From: an uncultured Bacteroidota bacterium
GTDB lineage: Bacteria > Bacteroidota > Bacteroidia > Chitinophagales > Chitinophagaceae
Length of the DNA: 64,000 nt
NCBI GenBank assembly: GCA_903906365.1
Contig: CAIVKC010000022.1
Span: forward strand, 50,555 to 114,554
Direction: 5' to 3'
The notes beneath the pieces were generated by a model. It saw nothing but the letters and a program-made list of their open reading frames with translations, searched no databases and was not told the DNA's origin. Each line of letters begins with the position of its first letter. Within the stretch, counting starts at the first letter, position 1. Positions 10,069 through 17,852 of the stretch are shown here, one piece after another. The position numbers were made by a program, and so were the translations under genes.

Positions 10069-10413
10069 ATGCAGGCACATGACGATCTTCAGACCAGGTG
10101 GTGGAACCTGGAAGCAAAGCTGGCGGAGCGGTTTGGCAAAAAGCCGGATATGGAAGCCATCCTGTTCCTGATTGGCATCCAGGAATTCGGTGATATCCGG
10201 GGGAAATTCTCCAAGGAACAAAAGCAGGACCTGATGCATGTAGCCGTGTGTTCCCTGTTTTCCCAGAGCGGTTATTATGAACTCGAAAGGGTGGATGAAG
10301 ACGGATGGCCGCATTTCCGGCAGCTCATGGCCCTGCCGGAGATGAATATGACCGAGCAGGAAAATTTCATGAAAGATCACATACTGCTGTACTTTGACAG
10401 GGAAGGCCTGTAA
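10069..10413 (+). CDS. Conserved hypothetical protein (114 residues)
   Basis: A 114-residue soluble, mostly helical protein, beginning MQAHDDLQTRWWNLEAKLAE and containing KKPDMEAILFLIGIQEFG, FSKEQKQDLMHVAVCSLFS and YELERVDEDGWPHF. It looks like a conserved Bacteroidota family, but I know no function for it. No metal or nucleotide motif is visible. Start at ATG 10069 is supported by the promoter box just upstream; a GTG/ATG-like start at 10030 would put the promoter inside the gene. It is followed after 32 bases by the cyclophilin gene and may be co-transcribed with it. Confidence 0.75.
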   Translation: MQAHDDLQTRWWNLEAKLAERFGKKPDMEAILFLIGIQEFGDIRGKFSKEQKQDLMHVAVCSLFSQSGYYELERVDEDGWPHFRQLMALPEMNMTEQENFMKDHILLYFDREGL

Positions 10414-10445
10414 TTTACCGGGCTGTACCTATCCCCGACTGACCA

Positions 10446-11159
10446 ATGACACCAAACATGATACGAATCTTTTCCGCCCTGTTTTTGATCGTTATTCTGG
10501 GCGCCTGTAACCCGAAGATTTCAGGGGATCTGCGCCGCAATGACCTGAAAAAAGATGTGGAGATGAAGACCAGCAGGGGTGTGCTCCTCATCCGCCTGTC
10601 TGATTCCACCCCCCTGCACCGCAATAATTTCCTGACCCTGGTCAAAAGACACTATTATGACAGCCTGCTGTTTCACCGGGTCATTAAAAACTTCATGATT
10701 CAGTCCGGAGATCCGGACAGCCGGCATGCACGGGCCACCGATACCCTGGGCAACGGGGGACCAACCGCAACCCTGCCGGCTGAATTCAGGCAGGGGCTCT
10801 TTCACCACAAAGGGGTCCTTGCAGCGGCACGCGAGGGAGATGCCGTCAATCCGGCAAAGGCGAGCAGCGGGAGCCAGTTTTATATTGTGCAGGGCAGGAT
10901 TTTTACCGATCAGGGGCTAGATTCGGTGGAAAAATACCGGCTGAAGGGGCGCAAAATACCCGCCTGGCAGCGTGAAGTGTATAAAACCATCGGCGGTTCG
11001 CCGCATCTTGATCAGAATTATACCGTTTTTGGAGAGGTCATCAGCGGGCTGGACGTCATTGACAGCATCGCTGCCGTTCCCACCAGCGGAAGACCCTATG
11101 ACAGGCCGCTCCAGGACCAGATAATCATCCGCGCACGGCTTGTCCGGCGGTCCAAATAA
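10446..11159 (+). CDS. Lipoprotein peptidyl-prolyl cis-trans isomerase (cyclophilin type)
   Basis: A 237-residue cyclophilin with a lipoprotein signal (IRIFSALFLIVILGAC, Cys21). The mature protein should sit in the periplasm, anchored to a membrane, and speed proline isomerisation in folding envelope proteins. Cyclophilin signatures are YYDSLLFHRVIKNFMIQSGD (active-site FHR), GSQFYIV, and YTVFGEVISGLDVIDSI. An insertion of about 35 residues (GLDSVEKYRLKGRKIPAWQR) separates the last two, as in other Bacteroidota members. ATG 10446 or ATG 10458 (M5) are both possible. Confidence 0.93.
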   Translation: MTPNMIRIFSALFLIVILGACNPKISGDLRRNDLKKDVEMKTSRGVLLIRLSDSTPLHRNNFLTLVKRHYYDSLLFHRVIKNFMIQSGDPDSRHARATDTLGNGGPTATLPAEFRQGLFHHKGVLAAAREGDAVNPAKASSGSQFYIVQGRIFTDQGLDSVEKYRLKGRKIPAWQREVYKTIGGSPHLDQNYTVFGEVISGLDVIDSIAAVPTSGRPYDRPLQDQIIIRARLVRRSK

Positions 11160-11226
11160 AAAAATAAACAGCCTGTATTAATTCGAGGCCTTTTCGTAAT
11201 CTTTGCATCACTAAAATCATCTTTTT

Positions 11227-11607
11227 ATGAGTTTCCCCGACAATCTGTACTATACCAAGGATCACGAATGGATAAAAATCGAGGGCGGTAACATCGCTGT
11301 AATCGGCATCACTGATTTCGCCCAGAAAGAATTGGGGGACATTGTTTATGTGGAAGTGGAAACGGTGGGCAAAGCCCTGGAAGCAGAAGCGGTATTTGGA
11401 ACGGTGGAAGCCGTAAAAACGGTATCGGATTTGTATCTGCCAGTTGCAGGTACCATCAAGGAACTCAATCCGGCCCTTGCCAGTTCACCGGACCTGGTCA
11501 ATACCGATCCCTATGGAGCCGGATGGATGATTAAAATGGAAGTTTCCAATCCCGCGGACCTGGAAGGGCTGCTGAGCGCTTCGGCCTACCAGGCCGTGGT
11601 GGGTTAG
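11227..11607 (+). CDS. gcvH: Glycine cleavage system H protein
   Basis: A 126-residue lipoyl carrier that shuttles the aminomethyl group between the P, T and L proteins of glycine cleavage. The lipoylated lysine is K64 in FGTVEAVKTVSDLYLPVAG. The N-terminal YTKDHEWIKIEG and C-terminal DPYGAGWMIKMEVSNP are typical. Length is normal. A sequence TAATCTTTG (one base too long for the -7 consensus) lies about 30 bases upstream. gcvP and gcvT are not in the window. Confidence 0.96.
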   Translation: MSFPDNLYYTKDHEWIKIEGGNIAVIGITDFAQKELGDIVYVEVETVGKALEAEAVFGTVEAVKTVSDLYLPVAGTIKELNPALASSPDLVNTDPYGAGWMIKMEVSNPADLEGLLSASAYQAVVG

Positions 11608-11661
11608 TTTACCCTGTATTGCTTTTAATTAACTTATTCCTAAATATTTCCAACCGGAACC

Positions 11662-12207
11662 TTGTCTAACCATGTTACATATACGGAACAGGAACTCGTT
11701 CATTTGCTGAGAAACAGGGACAACCAGGCCTTTAGCTATTTATACGATAATTATTCCGGCGCTCTTTACAGCATCATCCTGCAGATCGTGCAGGAAAATG
11801 AGCTGGCCAGCGATGTATTGCAGGAAGTCTTCATAAACATATGGCGTAAAATCGAGAGTTACGATGCCCTCAAGGGGAGGCTTTTTACCTGGATGCTCAA
11901 TATTGCCAGAAATGCCTCCATTGACACCCTGCGCTCAAAAAATTATCAGAACTCCCGGAAAAACCAAGAATTAGGTGATCACGTACATACAGGCGGAAAT
12001 GGCCAGACCCTGCAGCCCAATGTAGACCATATCGGGTTGAGAAAAACCCTGGAAAAGCTGAAACCCGAGCACCGGGTATTGATCGAACTGGCCTATTTCA
12101 AAGGTTATACGCATGAAGAAATAGCAGCCATTGAAAATATTCCCCTTGGAACGGTGAAAACCCGTATCAGGAATTCTTTGTTACAGTTAAGAGAATATTT
12201 GAAATAA
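11662..12207 (+). CDS. ECF RNA polymerase sigma factor
   Basis: A 181-residue ECF sigma factor. Region 2 is ELASDVLQEVFINIWRKIES plus GRLFTWMLNIARNASIDTLR; region 4 is LIELAYFKGYTHEEIAAIEN followed by IPLGTVKTRIRNSLLQLREYL. It starts at TTG 11662: an in-frame TAA at 11641-11643 and the absence of ATG or GTG in between leave no other usual start. The next gene, two bases after its stop, encodes its anti-sigma factor, and also begins with TTG. Such pairs control envelope or oxidative stress responses; the promoter recognised is unknown. Confidence 0.93.
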   Translation: MSNHVTYTEQELVHLLRNRDNQAFSYLYDNYSGALYSIILQIVQENELASDVLQEVFINIWRKIESYDALKGRLFTWMLNIARNASIDTLRSKNYQNSRKNQELGDHVHTGGNGQTLQPNVDHIGLRKTLEKLKPEHRVLIELAYFKGYTHEEIAAIENIPLGTVKTRIRNSLLQLREYLK

Positions 12208-12208
12208 T

Positions 12209-13012
12209 TTGGACCTACAGCATTACATATCGAGCGGTGTCATAGAAAGCTATGTGTTCGGCCTGTTGAACCAGGAAGAACGGATGGAATTCGAACAGTT
12301 GTGCGCCACCCATCCTGAATTAAGGGCTGCCAGGGATGCATTCGAACTGCAGCTGGAAAAGCAGGCCCTTGCCCAGGCGGTGGAACCTCCTGCCGGCCTC
12401 AGGGAGCGGGTCCTCCAATCCATAGAGGTTTCCGGGCCGGGTTTTTCCGATGCGAATCCGCCGCTGGCCCCTGTCCGGAGCATGGGATGGCTCCGGGCGG
12501 CCGCTGTTGCCTGCATGGTGCTGCTGCTGGGCAGTTCCGTCCTCAATGTCTATTTTTTCAGCCGGTACAAACTCTACAGTGCCCGCTATGACCAGCTCGT
12601 GGCAAGCCAGCTGCAAATGGCTTCAGCCAACCGGGCCATGCAGACCAGGCTGCAGGATTATGAATCAGCCCTTGGACATATTAAGAACCCGGGCATGATC
12701 GTGGTCAAACTGCCCGGTGTCAACTCGAGCCCCGCCAGCCTGGCCACCGTTTACTGGGACAGCCAGTCAAAGGACGTATACCTCATGGTCAACCAGCTGC
12801 CCCGGCCGGCTGCCTCCGACAGGCAATACCAGTTATGGGCCCTGGTGGATGGAAAGCCTGTGGATGCCGGTGTATTTGACATCGGGGACGGCCTGCTGAA
12901 AATGAAAAACATTCCCCGTGCCCAGGCATTTGCCATCACCCTGGAAAAAAGGGGCGGAAGCCCCAGCCCGCACCTGGATGCCCTCTATGTACTGGGTAAG
13001 GTGTCCGCCTGA
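12209..13012 (+). CDS. Anti-sigma factor, RskA family
   Basis: A 267-residue membrane protein. The N-terminal ~60 residues (ISSGVIESYVFGLLNQEERM) form the cytoplasmic zinc-less anti-sigma domain, one membrane helix spans about residues 94-116, and the C-terminal periplasmic domain (about 155-267) is the RskA type, with VYLMVNQLPRPAASDRQYQL and PVDAGVFDIGDGLLKMKNIP. It should hold the ECF sigma factor at the membrane until released. The start is TTG 12209; the in-frame TGA at 12200-12202 leaves no alternative. One base separates it from the sigma gene stop, so translation is probably coupled. Confidence 0.92.
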   Translation: MDLQHYISSGVIESYVFGLLNQEERMEFEQLCATHPELRAARDAFELQLEKQALAQAVEPPAGLRERVLQSIEVSGPGFSDANPPLAPVRSMGWLRAAAVACMVLLLGSSVLNVYFFSRYKLYSARYDQLVASQLQMASANRAMQTRLQDYESALGHIKNPGMIVVKLPGVNSSPASLATVYWDSQSKDVYLMVNQLPRPAASDRQYQLWALVDGKPVDAGVFDIGDGLLKMKNIPRAQAFAITLEKRGGSPSPHLDALYVLGKVSA

Positions 13013-13093
13013 TTTCCCTGTTTATTACGGTAATCAAAAATAATACAGCAGGCAAAGCCCCTGTTTTTGTCAGATTTTTACTTTTTTTACAGC

Positions 13094-13525
13094 ATGATGC
13101 AAATCAACTGGCTGAAAAAATACCTGGGGAAGATATATGCCCCCCTATGCTGGACCCTGCTTGTTTTGATACTTTTAACGCTTCCCGGCAATATGCTTCC
13201 CAGTGAACCCGGCTTTAAAATACCCCAATTTGACAAGTTCGTCCATTTCTGCCTGTTTGGCGTATTTGTGGGGCTGTGGTGCCTGTATGTGCATGTCCGT
13301 CAGCCGCTGGCGGTAAAAAGATTACAATGGTTTTTCCTGGTATTTTCGGTCGCTGTGGCATTCGGCATCGTCATGGAGTATGTGCAGAAGTACTATATCC
13401 CTTTCCGGGATTTCGAGTTGGGGGACATCATCGCCGACATGATCGGGGCGGGTGTGGCCTATGGGATATGTAATATCCTCCTTGCTGAGGAAAATCATAC
13501 TCATTCCTCCGGAAAAACCGGGTAG
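13094..13525 (+). CDS. VanZ-like membrane protein
   Basis: A 143-residue integral membrane protein of the VanZ family, with four hydrophobic segments (about 13-29, 55-72, 82-100, 118-133). The family signature is PQFDKFVHFCLFGVF, with a later FRDFELGDIIADMIGAGVAYG. VanZ-like proteins are common in Bacteroidota and their function is unknown. I use ATG 13094 (ATG 13097 is equally possible); a TTG at 13067 would add nine residues. It is 81 bases after the anti-sigma gene and could belong to the same transcript. Confidence 0.88.
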   Translation: MMQINWLKKYLGKIYAPLCWTLLVLILLTLPGNMLPSEPGFKIPQFDKFVHFCLFGVFVGLWCLYVHVRQPLAVKRLQWFFLVFSVAVAFGIVMEYVQKYYIPFRDFELGDIIADMIGAGVAYGICNILLAEENHTHSSGKTG

Positions 13526-13606
13526 TAAATTCCTCGCTCCCGGTTCCCGGGTAAAAAATAGGAAAGGCCTGCCTTTAACCCCAAAGCGCCGCAGTCCGGA
13601 AGGGAC

Positions 13607-13638
13607 AAAAAAAAGTAAGCCCCTGTAGAAACAGGGGC
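13607..13638 (-). terminator. Intrinsic terminator, minus strand
   Basis: Perfect stem GCCCCTG/CAGGGGC with a 6-base loop (13619-13638). On the minus strand it is followed by TTACTTTTTTTT. No protein gene on that strand ends near it, since the DUF937-like gene has its own terminator. Its left flank and arm resemble the terminator at 4884-4902. Confidence 0.6.
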
Positions 13639-13789
13639 CGTAACCAAAACTAACTGCTTATGAGAAAATTGACTGCTTTATGTGAGTCAAATAGAAAAGA
13701 CAAATTGTACTACTAGTTATAACGCAAATCAGGTGCCAATATTATGTGATACACGTTAACAAAGAACTAAAACCATTCACTTCAAATCC
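13607..13789 (-). ncRNA. Candidate minus-strand small RNA
   Basis: The minus strand carries TACCTTTA (plus 13796-13803), one base from the -7 consensus, then about 150 bases of AT-rich sequence without a usable frame, then a perfect 7-bp GC hairpin (13619-13638) followed by eight T residues. That layout fits a short, self-terminated RNA of about 170-185 bases. I do not recognise it as a known family. The prediction rests only on promoter-like and terminator-like signals. Confidence 0.25.
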
Positions 13790-13957
13790 AATGTATAAAG
13801 GTACGTCTGAAAACATGATTCGGATTTATTTCAACCGGGGTATAACATTTTTTTAGCAATACCCCCTTTTTAATCTTCCCCGGAGCCTTTCTCCTGCTAC
13901 CCTTTTAAGACGCTCAACGGACCGGAAAGTTTAAAGAAACCACGTTAATTAAATACA

Positions 13958-13987
13958 AAAACGGCACTATTAAGGTAGTGCCGTTTT
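13958..13987 (-). terminator. Intrinsic terminator of the DUF937-like gene
   Basis: Perfect 12-bp stem AAAACGGCACTA/TAGTGCCGTTTT with a 6-base loop. It lies 45 bases after the stop of the minus-strand gene ending at 14033 and gives a U-rich 3' side on that strand. Confidence 0.85.
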
Positions 13988-14032
13988 CAGTCAAATCAAA
14001 ATTATTTCGGTGAATATATCGTCCTGCCCGGT

Positions 14033-14518
14033 TTAACTGCCGAAAATCCCCTTTATTTTATCCATAATACCCCCTCCGGCGCCCTGTTCCAGGCTGCCAA
14101 GGATTCCCTGGATCCCCTGCCCCCCGGTGAGGTGGCCCACAATACCCTCCAGGCTGAAGCTGCTGTCATTGGGGTCATTTGTCTTGTGAACCAAGCTTTG
14201 CAGCACGTTGGGAATGAGGTTACCGGCAATGCCGCCGGCCGTATTCTGGTCCAGGCCAAACTTTCCCATCAGGCTCTGCACCACCCCCGCGGAAATACCC
14301 TGGGTGGCCGGATTGGAGGCAATATCGCCTCCCTTGCCCTGCAGCAGGCTCAGCACCTCCTGTCCTTTTCCCTGTGAAATCATGCCTTTCAGGCTGTCGA
14401 TGATGGAACTGCCCGTTGCGGCGACTGCTGCCTCGTGCTGGCCATCGGGAATGGCCGGATTGTTCAAAATGGCAGTGCCTGCATGTTCTTTGATCAGATC
14501 AATAAGGTTTTCTAACAT
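14033..14518 (-). CDS. DUF937/YidB-like protein
   Basis: A 161-residue soluble protein rich in Gly, Ile, Leu and Gln, starting MLENLIDLIKEHAGTAILNN and with repeated helical glycine-bounded units (SIIDSLKGMISQGKGQ, GVVQSLMGKFGLDQNTAGGI, GLTGGQGIQGILGSLEQG-like). This composition and the NPAxPxxQ motif match DUF937/YidB-like proteins, whose function is unknown. It is transcribed alone: prfA upstream is 76 bases away and a perfect 12-bp terminator follows. Confidence 0.75.
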   Translation of the reverse strand: MLENLIDLIKEHAGTAILNNPAIPDGQHEAAVAATGSSIIDSLKGMISQGKGQEVLSLLQGKGGDIASNPATQGISAGVVQSLMGKFGLDQNTAGGIAGNLIPNVLQSLVHKTNDPNDSSFSLEGIVGHLTGGQGIQGILGSLEQGAGGGIMDKIKGIFGS

Positions 14519-14594
14519 ATCAATTAAGTTTGTTACAATGTACGATTTAGCTGTTACAGGGAGCCGTCCCAGCTGAAAAATTTTAAGTCACGCA

Positions 14595-15659
14595 TTAATT
14601 TTGCCTGGCCATCTTTTCGGAATTCTCCGCAAACTGCAGAGCGTCAATAAATTCCTGGATATTGCCATTGAGCACGTCATCCAGGTTATATACCGTCAGC
14701 CCGATGCGGTGGTCGGTGACCCTTCCCTGCGGAAAATTATAGGTCCTGATTTTGGCACTCCGGTCACCGGTGCTCACCAGGCTTTTGCGGTGCCGGGAAA
14801 TCTCTTCTTCCTGTTTACGGACCTGCTCTTCATATAATTTCGTACGAAGCATCTGCATGGCCTTTTCCCTGTTTCCCAGCTGGCTGCGCTCCGTCTGGCA
14901 GACCACCACTACCCCCGTCGGAATATGGGTCAGGAACACTTTGGTTTCCACCTTGTTGACGTTTTGCCCGCCTGCCCCTCCACTTCGGGCGGTCTCCATT
15001 TTTACATCACTTTCCTTGAGTTCGAAATCCACTTCCTCCGCCTCCGGCATGACTGCCACCGTAGCCGCGCTGGTGTGTACCCTGCCGCTTTGCTCGGTAT
15101 CCGGCACACGCTGTACGCGGTGCACGCCGCTTTCAAATTTCAGGGTACCATAGACATCCTCTCCCACCACCTCCACCTGGACCTCCTTATAACCGCCCAC
15201 CGTTCCCTCGCTCTCACTGAGTATGGCGGTTTTCCAGCCTTTCTTCTCACAGTATTTAAGATACATCCTGAGCAGGTTGCCGGCAAAAAGACTTGCCTCA
15301 TCCCCTCCGGTGCCAGCCCGTATTTCCAGTATGGCATTCTTTTCATCCTGGGGGTCTTTGGGAATGAGCAGCTGCCGGATATAGGACTCCATTTTTTCCT
15401 TTTTTTCCTCCAGGGCCGGGGCCTCTGCCTTGGCAAGCTCCCGCAACTCCTCATCATCGCCGTTCAAAGCCTCTTTGTAAAACTCGATATCATCCAGCAG
15501 TTTCTTGTATTGCTCGTAGGAGAGCACAATTTTTTCCAGGCTCCGGTATTCCTTGCTCATGGAACTGAACCTCCGGTTGTCACTCACGATTTCCGGATTA
15601 CCCAGCGCTACACCCAGGTCTTCAAACCTCGCTTTGATGGCTTCTAAATTATCTAACAT
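14595..15659 (-). CDS. prfA: Peptide chain release factor 1
   Basis: A 354-residue class I release factor that reads UAA and UAG. The catalytic GGQ is in [15 protein letters not shown] (about residue 230). The codon-recognition PxT motif appears as PDT in [14 protein letters not shown], and [20 protein letters not shown] follows. The absence of the RF2 SPF motif, and of any internal frameshift site, supports RF1. Length is normal. An exact promoter box lies 93 bases upstream, just before the divergent amidohydrolase gene. Confidence 0.96.
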   Translation of the reverse strand: MLDNLEAIKARFEDLGVALGNPEIVSDNRRFSSMSKEYRSLEKIVLSYEQYKKLLDDIEFYKEALNGDDEELRELAKAEAPALEEKKEKMESYIRQLLIPKDPQDEKNAILEIRAGTGGDEASLFAGNLLRMYLKYCEKKGWKTAILSESEGTVGGYKEVQVEVVGEDVYGTLKFESGVHRVQRVPDTEQSGRVHTSAATVAVMPEAEEVDFELKESDVKMETARSGGAGGQNVNKVETKVFLTHIPTGVVVVCQTERSQLGNREKAMQMLRTKLYEEQVRKQEEEISRHRKSLVSTGDRSAKIRTYNFPQGRVTDHRIGLTVYNLDDVLNGNIQEFIDALQFAENSEKMARQN

Positions 15660-15751
15660 AGTTTTGATGTACTTTTATGGATCATTGCCAACCGGGCCTG
15701 GAAAAAGGAACGCCCCGGCCGGTCCTTACCCGGTTCGGGTAAAAATGGTTG

Positions 15752-15759
15752 CAAAGTTA
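15752..15759 (-). promoter_or_regulatory. -7 promoter box of prfA
   Basis: Minus strand TAACTTTG, exact TAnnTTTG, giving a leader of about 85 bases to the prfA ATG at 15659. It is only 17 bases from the start of the divergent gene at 15777. Confidence 0.5.
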
Positions 15760-15776
15760 ATCGTTTCACAGTTTAG

Positions 15777-16967
15777 ATGACCTACCGAAAATTTAAGGCG
15801 GATTATTTATTCACGGGCCACCATATGATGGAGGCCCCCTCCGTGCTGGTTACCACCGGCGAGGGCCGCATCAAAGCCATCGTTTCCCCCCTGGAAGCCG
15901 GGGAGGATGTTGAAGTGTTCCGGGGGATACTCTGCCCCGGATTTATCAACTGCCACTGCCATTTGGAGCTCTCCCATATGAAAGGACTGATCGCAGAAAA
16001 AACCGGCATGGTTGATTTTCTGCTTGCTGTCATGCAGCAAAGGACAGCGGACCCGGACCGCATTGCCCAGGCCATCGGGGAGGCCGAACAGGATATGCTC
16101 GACCATGGCATCGTTGCCGTGGGGGATATCTGCAATACGACGGACACCCTTAGCCGAAAAAGGGAGGGAAATATGTATTACCATAATTTTATTGAGGCTG
16201 CCGGCTTTGTTCCGCAGGCGGCCGCCCAGCGGTTCGAGGCCAGCAGGGAGGTATTCAGCCAGTTTGCCTCCCTCTACGACCTTCCGGTGGAATCCAATTC
16301 CATGGTGCCCCATGCGCCCTATTCCGTATCAGGGAACCTGTTTGGGATGATCACCCAATTTCCGGGCAATCACCTGCTGACCATCCACAACCAGGAGAGC
16401 GAGGAGGAAAACGAATTCATGACAGGGGGTACGGGCAGTTTCCTTCAACTTTACCGGGCACTTGGGCTGGATATTTCCTTTTACCGGCCATCGGGCAAAA
16501 GAAGCCTGGCAGGGTTGCTTCCCTATTTTTATTCCAACCAATCCCTGATCCTTGTACATAATGTTTCCACCAGGGAAGAGGACCTCCGCTCGGTTGAAGA
16601 GTCAGCCCCGGCAGGCCTGGAAATCTATTACTGTCTTTGCCCTGGAGCCAACCGGTACATCACCGGTATGCTTCCGGATATCGGGCTGCTGGTCAGCCAC
16701 GGGTGCAAGCTGGTGCTGGGAACAGACAGCCTGGCCTCCAACCACCAGCTTGACCTACTCAGTGAAATCAAGATTCTCCGTCAGCAATATCCCCAGCTGG
16801 ATACCGAGACCCTGCTTGGTTGGGCGACCCATAACGGGGCCCGGGCGCTGCAGCTGGACGCTACGCTGGGCAGCTTCCGCAAAGGGAATCAACCCGGGGT
16901 GCTGTTGTTGGAAGATACCCGGGGGCCGCAGATCACTGAAGCTACGCGGGTCAGGCGCATCCTCTGA
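15777..16967 (+). CDS. Amidohydrolase superfamily protein (ATZ/TRZ-like)
   Basis: A 396-residue metal-dependent hydrolase or deaminase. The N-terminal beta-domain precedes PGFINCHCHLELSH, whose HxH (H60, H62) binds the metal; later ligands are likely in HNQESEEENEF and LVHN, and GTDSLASN holds the catalytic aspartate. The arrangement fits the cytosine-deaminase/TRZ-ATZ branch, which includes aminodeoxyfutalosine deaminase of the futalosine menaquinone pathway. That specific role is possible but no menaquinone genes are nearby, so I leave it as amidohydrolase. It is divergent from prfA and convergent with recO. Confidence 0.85.
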   Translation: MTYRKFKADYLFTGHHMMEAPSVLVTTGEGRIKAIVSPLEAGEDVEVFRGILCPGFINCHCHLELSHMKGLIAEKTGMVDFLLAVMQQRTADPDRIAQAIGEAEQDMLDHGIVAVGDICNTTDTLSRKREGNMYYHNFIEAAGFVPQAAAQRFEASREVFSQFASLYDLPVESNSMVPHAPYSVSGNLFGMITQFPGNHLLTIHNQESEEENEFMTGGTGSFLQLYRALGLDISFYRPSGKRSLAGLLPYFYSNQSLILVHNVSTREEDLRSVEESAPAGLEIYYCLCPGANRYITGMLPDIGLLVSHGCKLVLGTDSLASNHQLDLLSEIKILRQQYPQLDTETLLGWATHNGARALQLDATLGSFRKGNQPGVLLLEDTRGPQITEATRVRRIL

Positions 16968-16988
16968 TCATACGCTATACACCCCCGG

Positions 16989-17723
16989 TCAGAGGACAGC
17001 CTGCAGGACAGGCAGCGTCCGCAGACTCCCGAAATCAGCGATATGCAGGCTGTAAAACTGCTCGAGAGCATGCAGCAGCACCCGCCTGCTTTCCTGGTTA
17101 AGCCGGATTTCCTGCAATTCAGCGGGCTGCCTGACTTTGAGCAGCTGGGAGGTGATGAAGGCATAGGGCTCATCCAGAAAATAGGGATGAACGGGCTGTT
17201 CGGATACAAAATATCCCTGTTGCAAATCCAGTACATGGTCCCGGGCACTGTAGGCATCGCTGATCCCGAAACCAAAAAAACCGGTCAGGTGAAGGGCAAA
17301 GAACAAGGGGTAATTGGCCGTTACGGATTCGGGGCTTTCATCCAGGTAAATAAATGCGTCTTCGATAAAATGGAACAGGTCCGCATTGGGCTCGGGCTGT
17401 TTGAGGCATTTTTGCAGGAGCTCCACCATGAAAAGGGCGACACAGTTTTTCATCACGCTGAAATAGAGATGCCTGTAGAGGTAACCCCATTTGTATTCAC
17501 GGATGCGCTGCAGGTTCTTGAGTTCATTATGGTAGACCACCAGCTCCAGCAGGGCAGCGGGTTGAAACAGGTTGGCGTTTGCAGATCCCTTGCGGGAAAC
17601 ACTTCTCGCCCCGTTTACGATATAGGACTGGATGCCAAATAACTCTGTGTACAGGGAAACAATCATACTGTTTTCTCCGTATTTCACCGTGCGCAAAACA
17701 ATTCCATTGGTTTTAAATACCAT
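16989..17723 (-). CDS. recO: DNA repair protein RecO
   Basis: A 244-residue RecO, which with RecR loads RecA onto SSB-coated single strands and anneals DNA. The N-terminal OB fold is clear (TNGIVLRTVKYGENSMIVSL, then GIQSYIVNGARS), followed by the helical domain (FQPAALLELVVYHNELKNLQ; FFALHLTGFFGFGI). No zinc-finger cysteines are present, as in many Bacteroidota. An exact promoter box lies 36 bases upstream of the ATG. Confidence 0.92.
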   Translation of the reverse strand: MVFKTNGIVLRTVKYGENSMIVSLYTELFGIQSYIVNGARSVSRKGSANANLFQPAALLELVVYHNELKNLQRIREYKWGYLYRHLYFSVMKNCVALFMVELLQKCLKQPEPNADLFHFIEDAFIYLDESPESVTANYPLFFALHLTGFFGFGISDAYSARDHVLDLQQGYFVSEQPVHPYFLDEPYAFITSQLLKVRQPAELQEIRLNQESRRVLLHALEQFYSLHIADFGSLRTLPVLQAVL

Positions 17724-17758
17724 ATATACCTCAAAAAGCCCGCAAACGGGGGATTCGC

Positions 17759-17766
17759 CAAAGTTA
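17759..17766 (-). promoter_or_regulatory. -7 promoter box of recO
   Basis: Minus strand TAACTTTG, exact TAnnTTTG, giving a leader of about 30 bases. Confidence 0.55.
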
Positions 17767-17852
17767 CCAAGCGTCAGCCCTTGAAAAGCCAGTTAAAATA
17801 AGTTTCTTTGCCGGGTAAACCCTTCTTCTATTTAATTATTAGTCCAGTCATT

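Larger units (their letters stand above)
13526..14032. other. 507-base gene-poor stretch with two hairpins
   Basis: This gap between the VanZ-like gene and the convergent DUF937-like gene holds two strong inverted repeats (13619-13638 and 13958-13987, listed separately), an AT-rich core, and an 18-codon frame on the plus strand (13660-13716, ATG to TAG, beginning MRKLTALCESNRK). No tRNA-like cloverleaf or longer frame is visible. See the candidate small RNA below. Confidence 0.6.

Noticed and set aside
4884..13638. Shared sequence AAAAAAAGTAA...GCCCCTGT at 4884-4902 and 13608-13627 as a dispersed repeat
   Set aside because: Fewer than 20 similar bases, and both are terminator arms, where A-runs and GC arms recur by function.
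13660..13716. 18-codon frame as an annotated gene
   Set aside because: Too short to support without conservation or expression data; reported only in the gap description and a finding.
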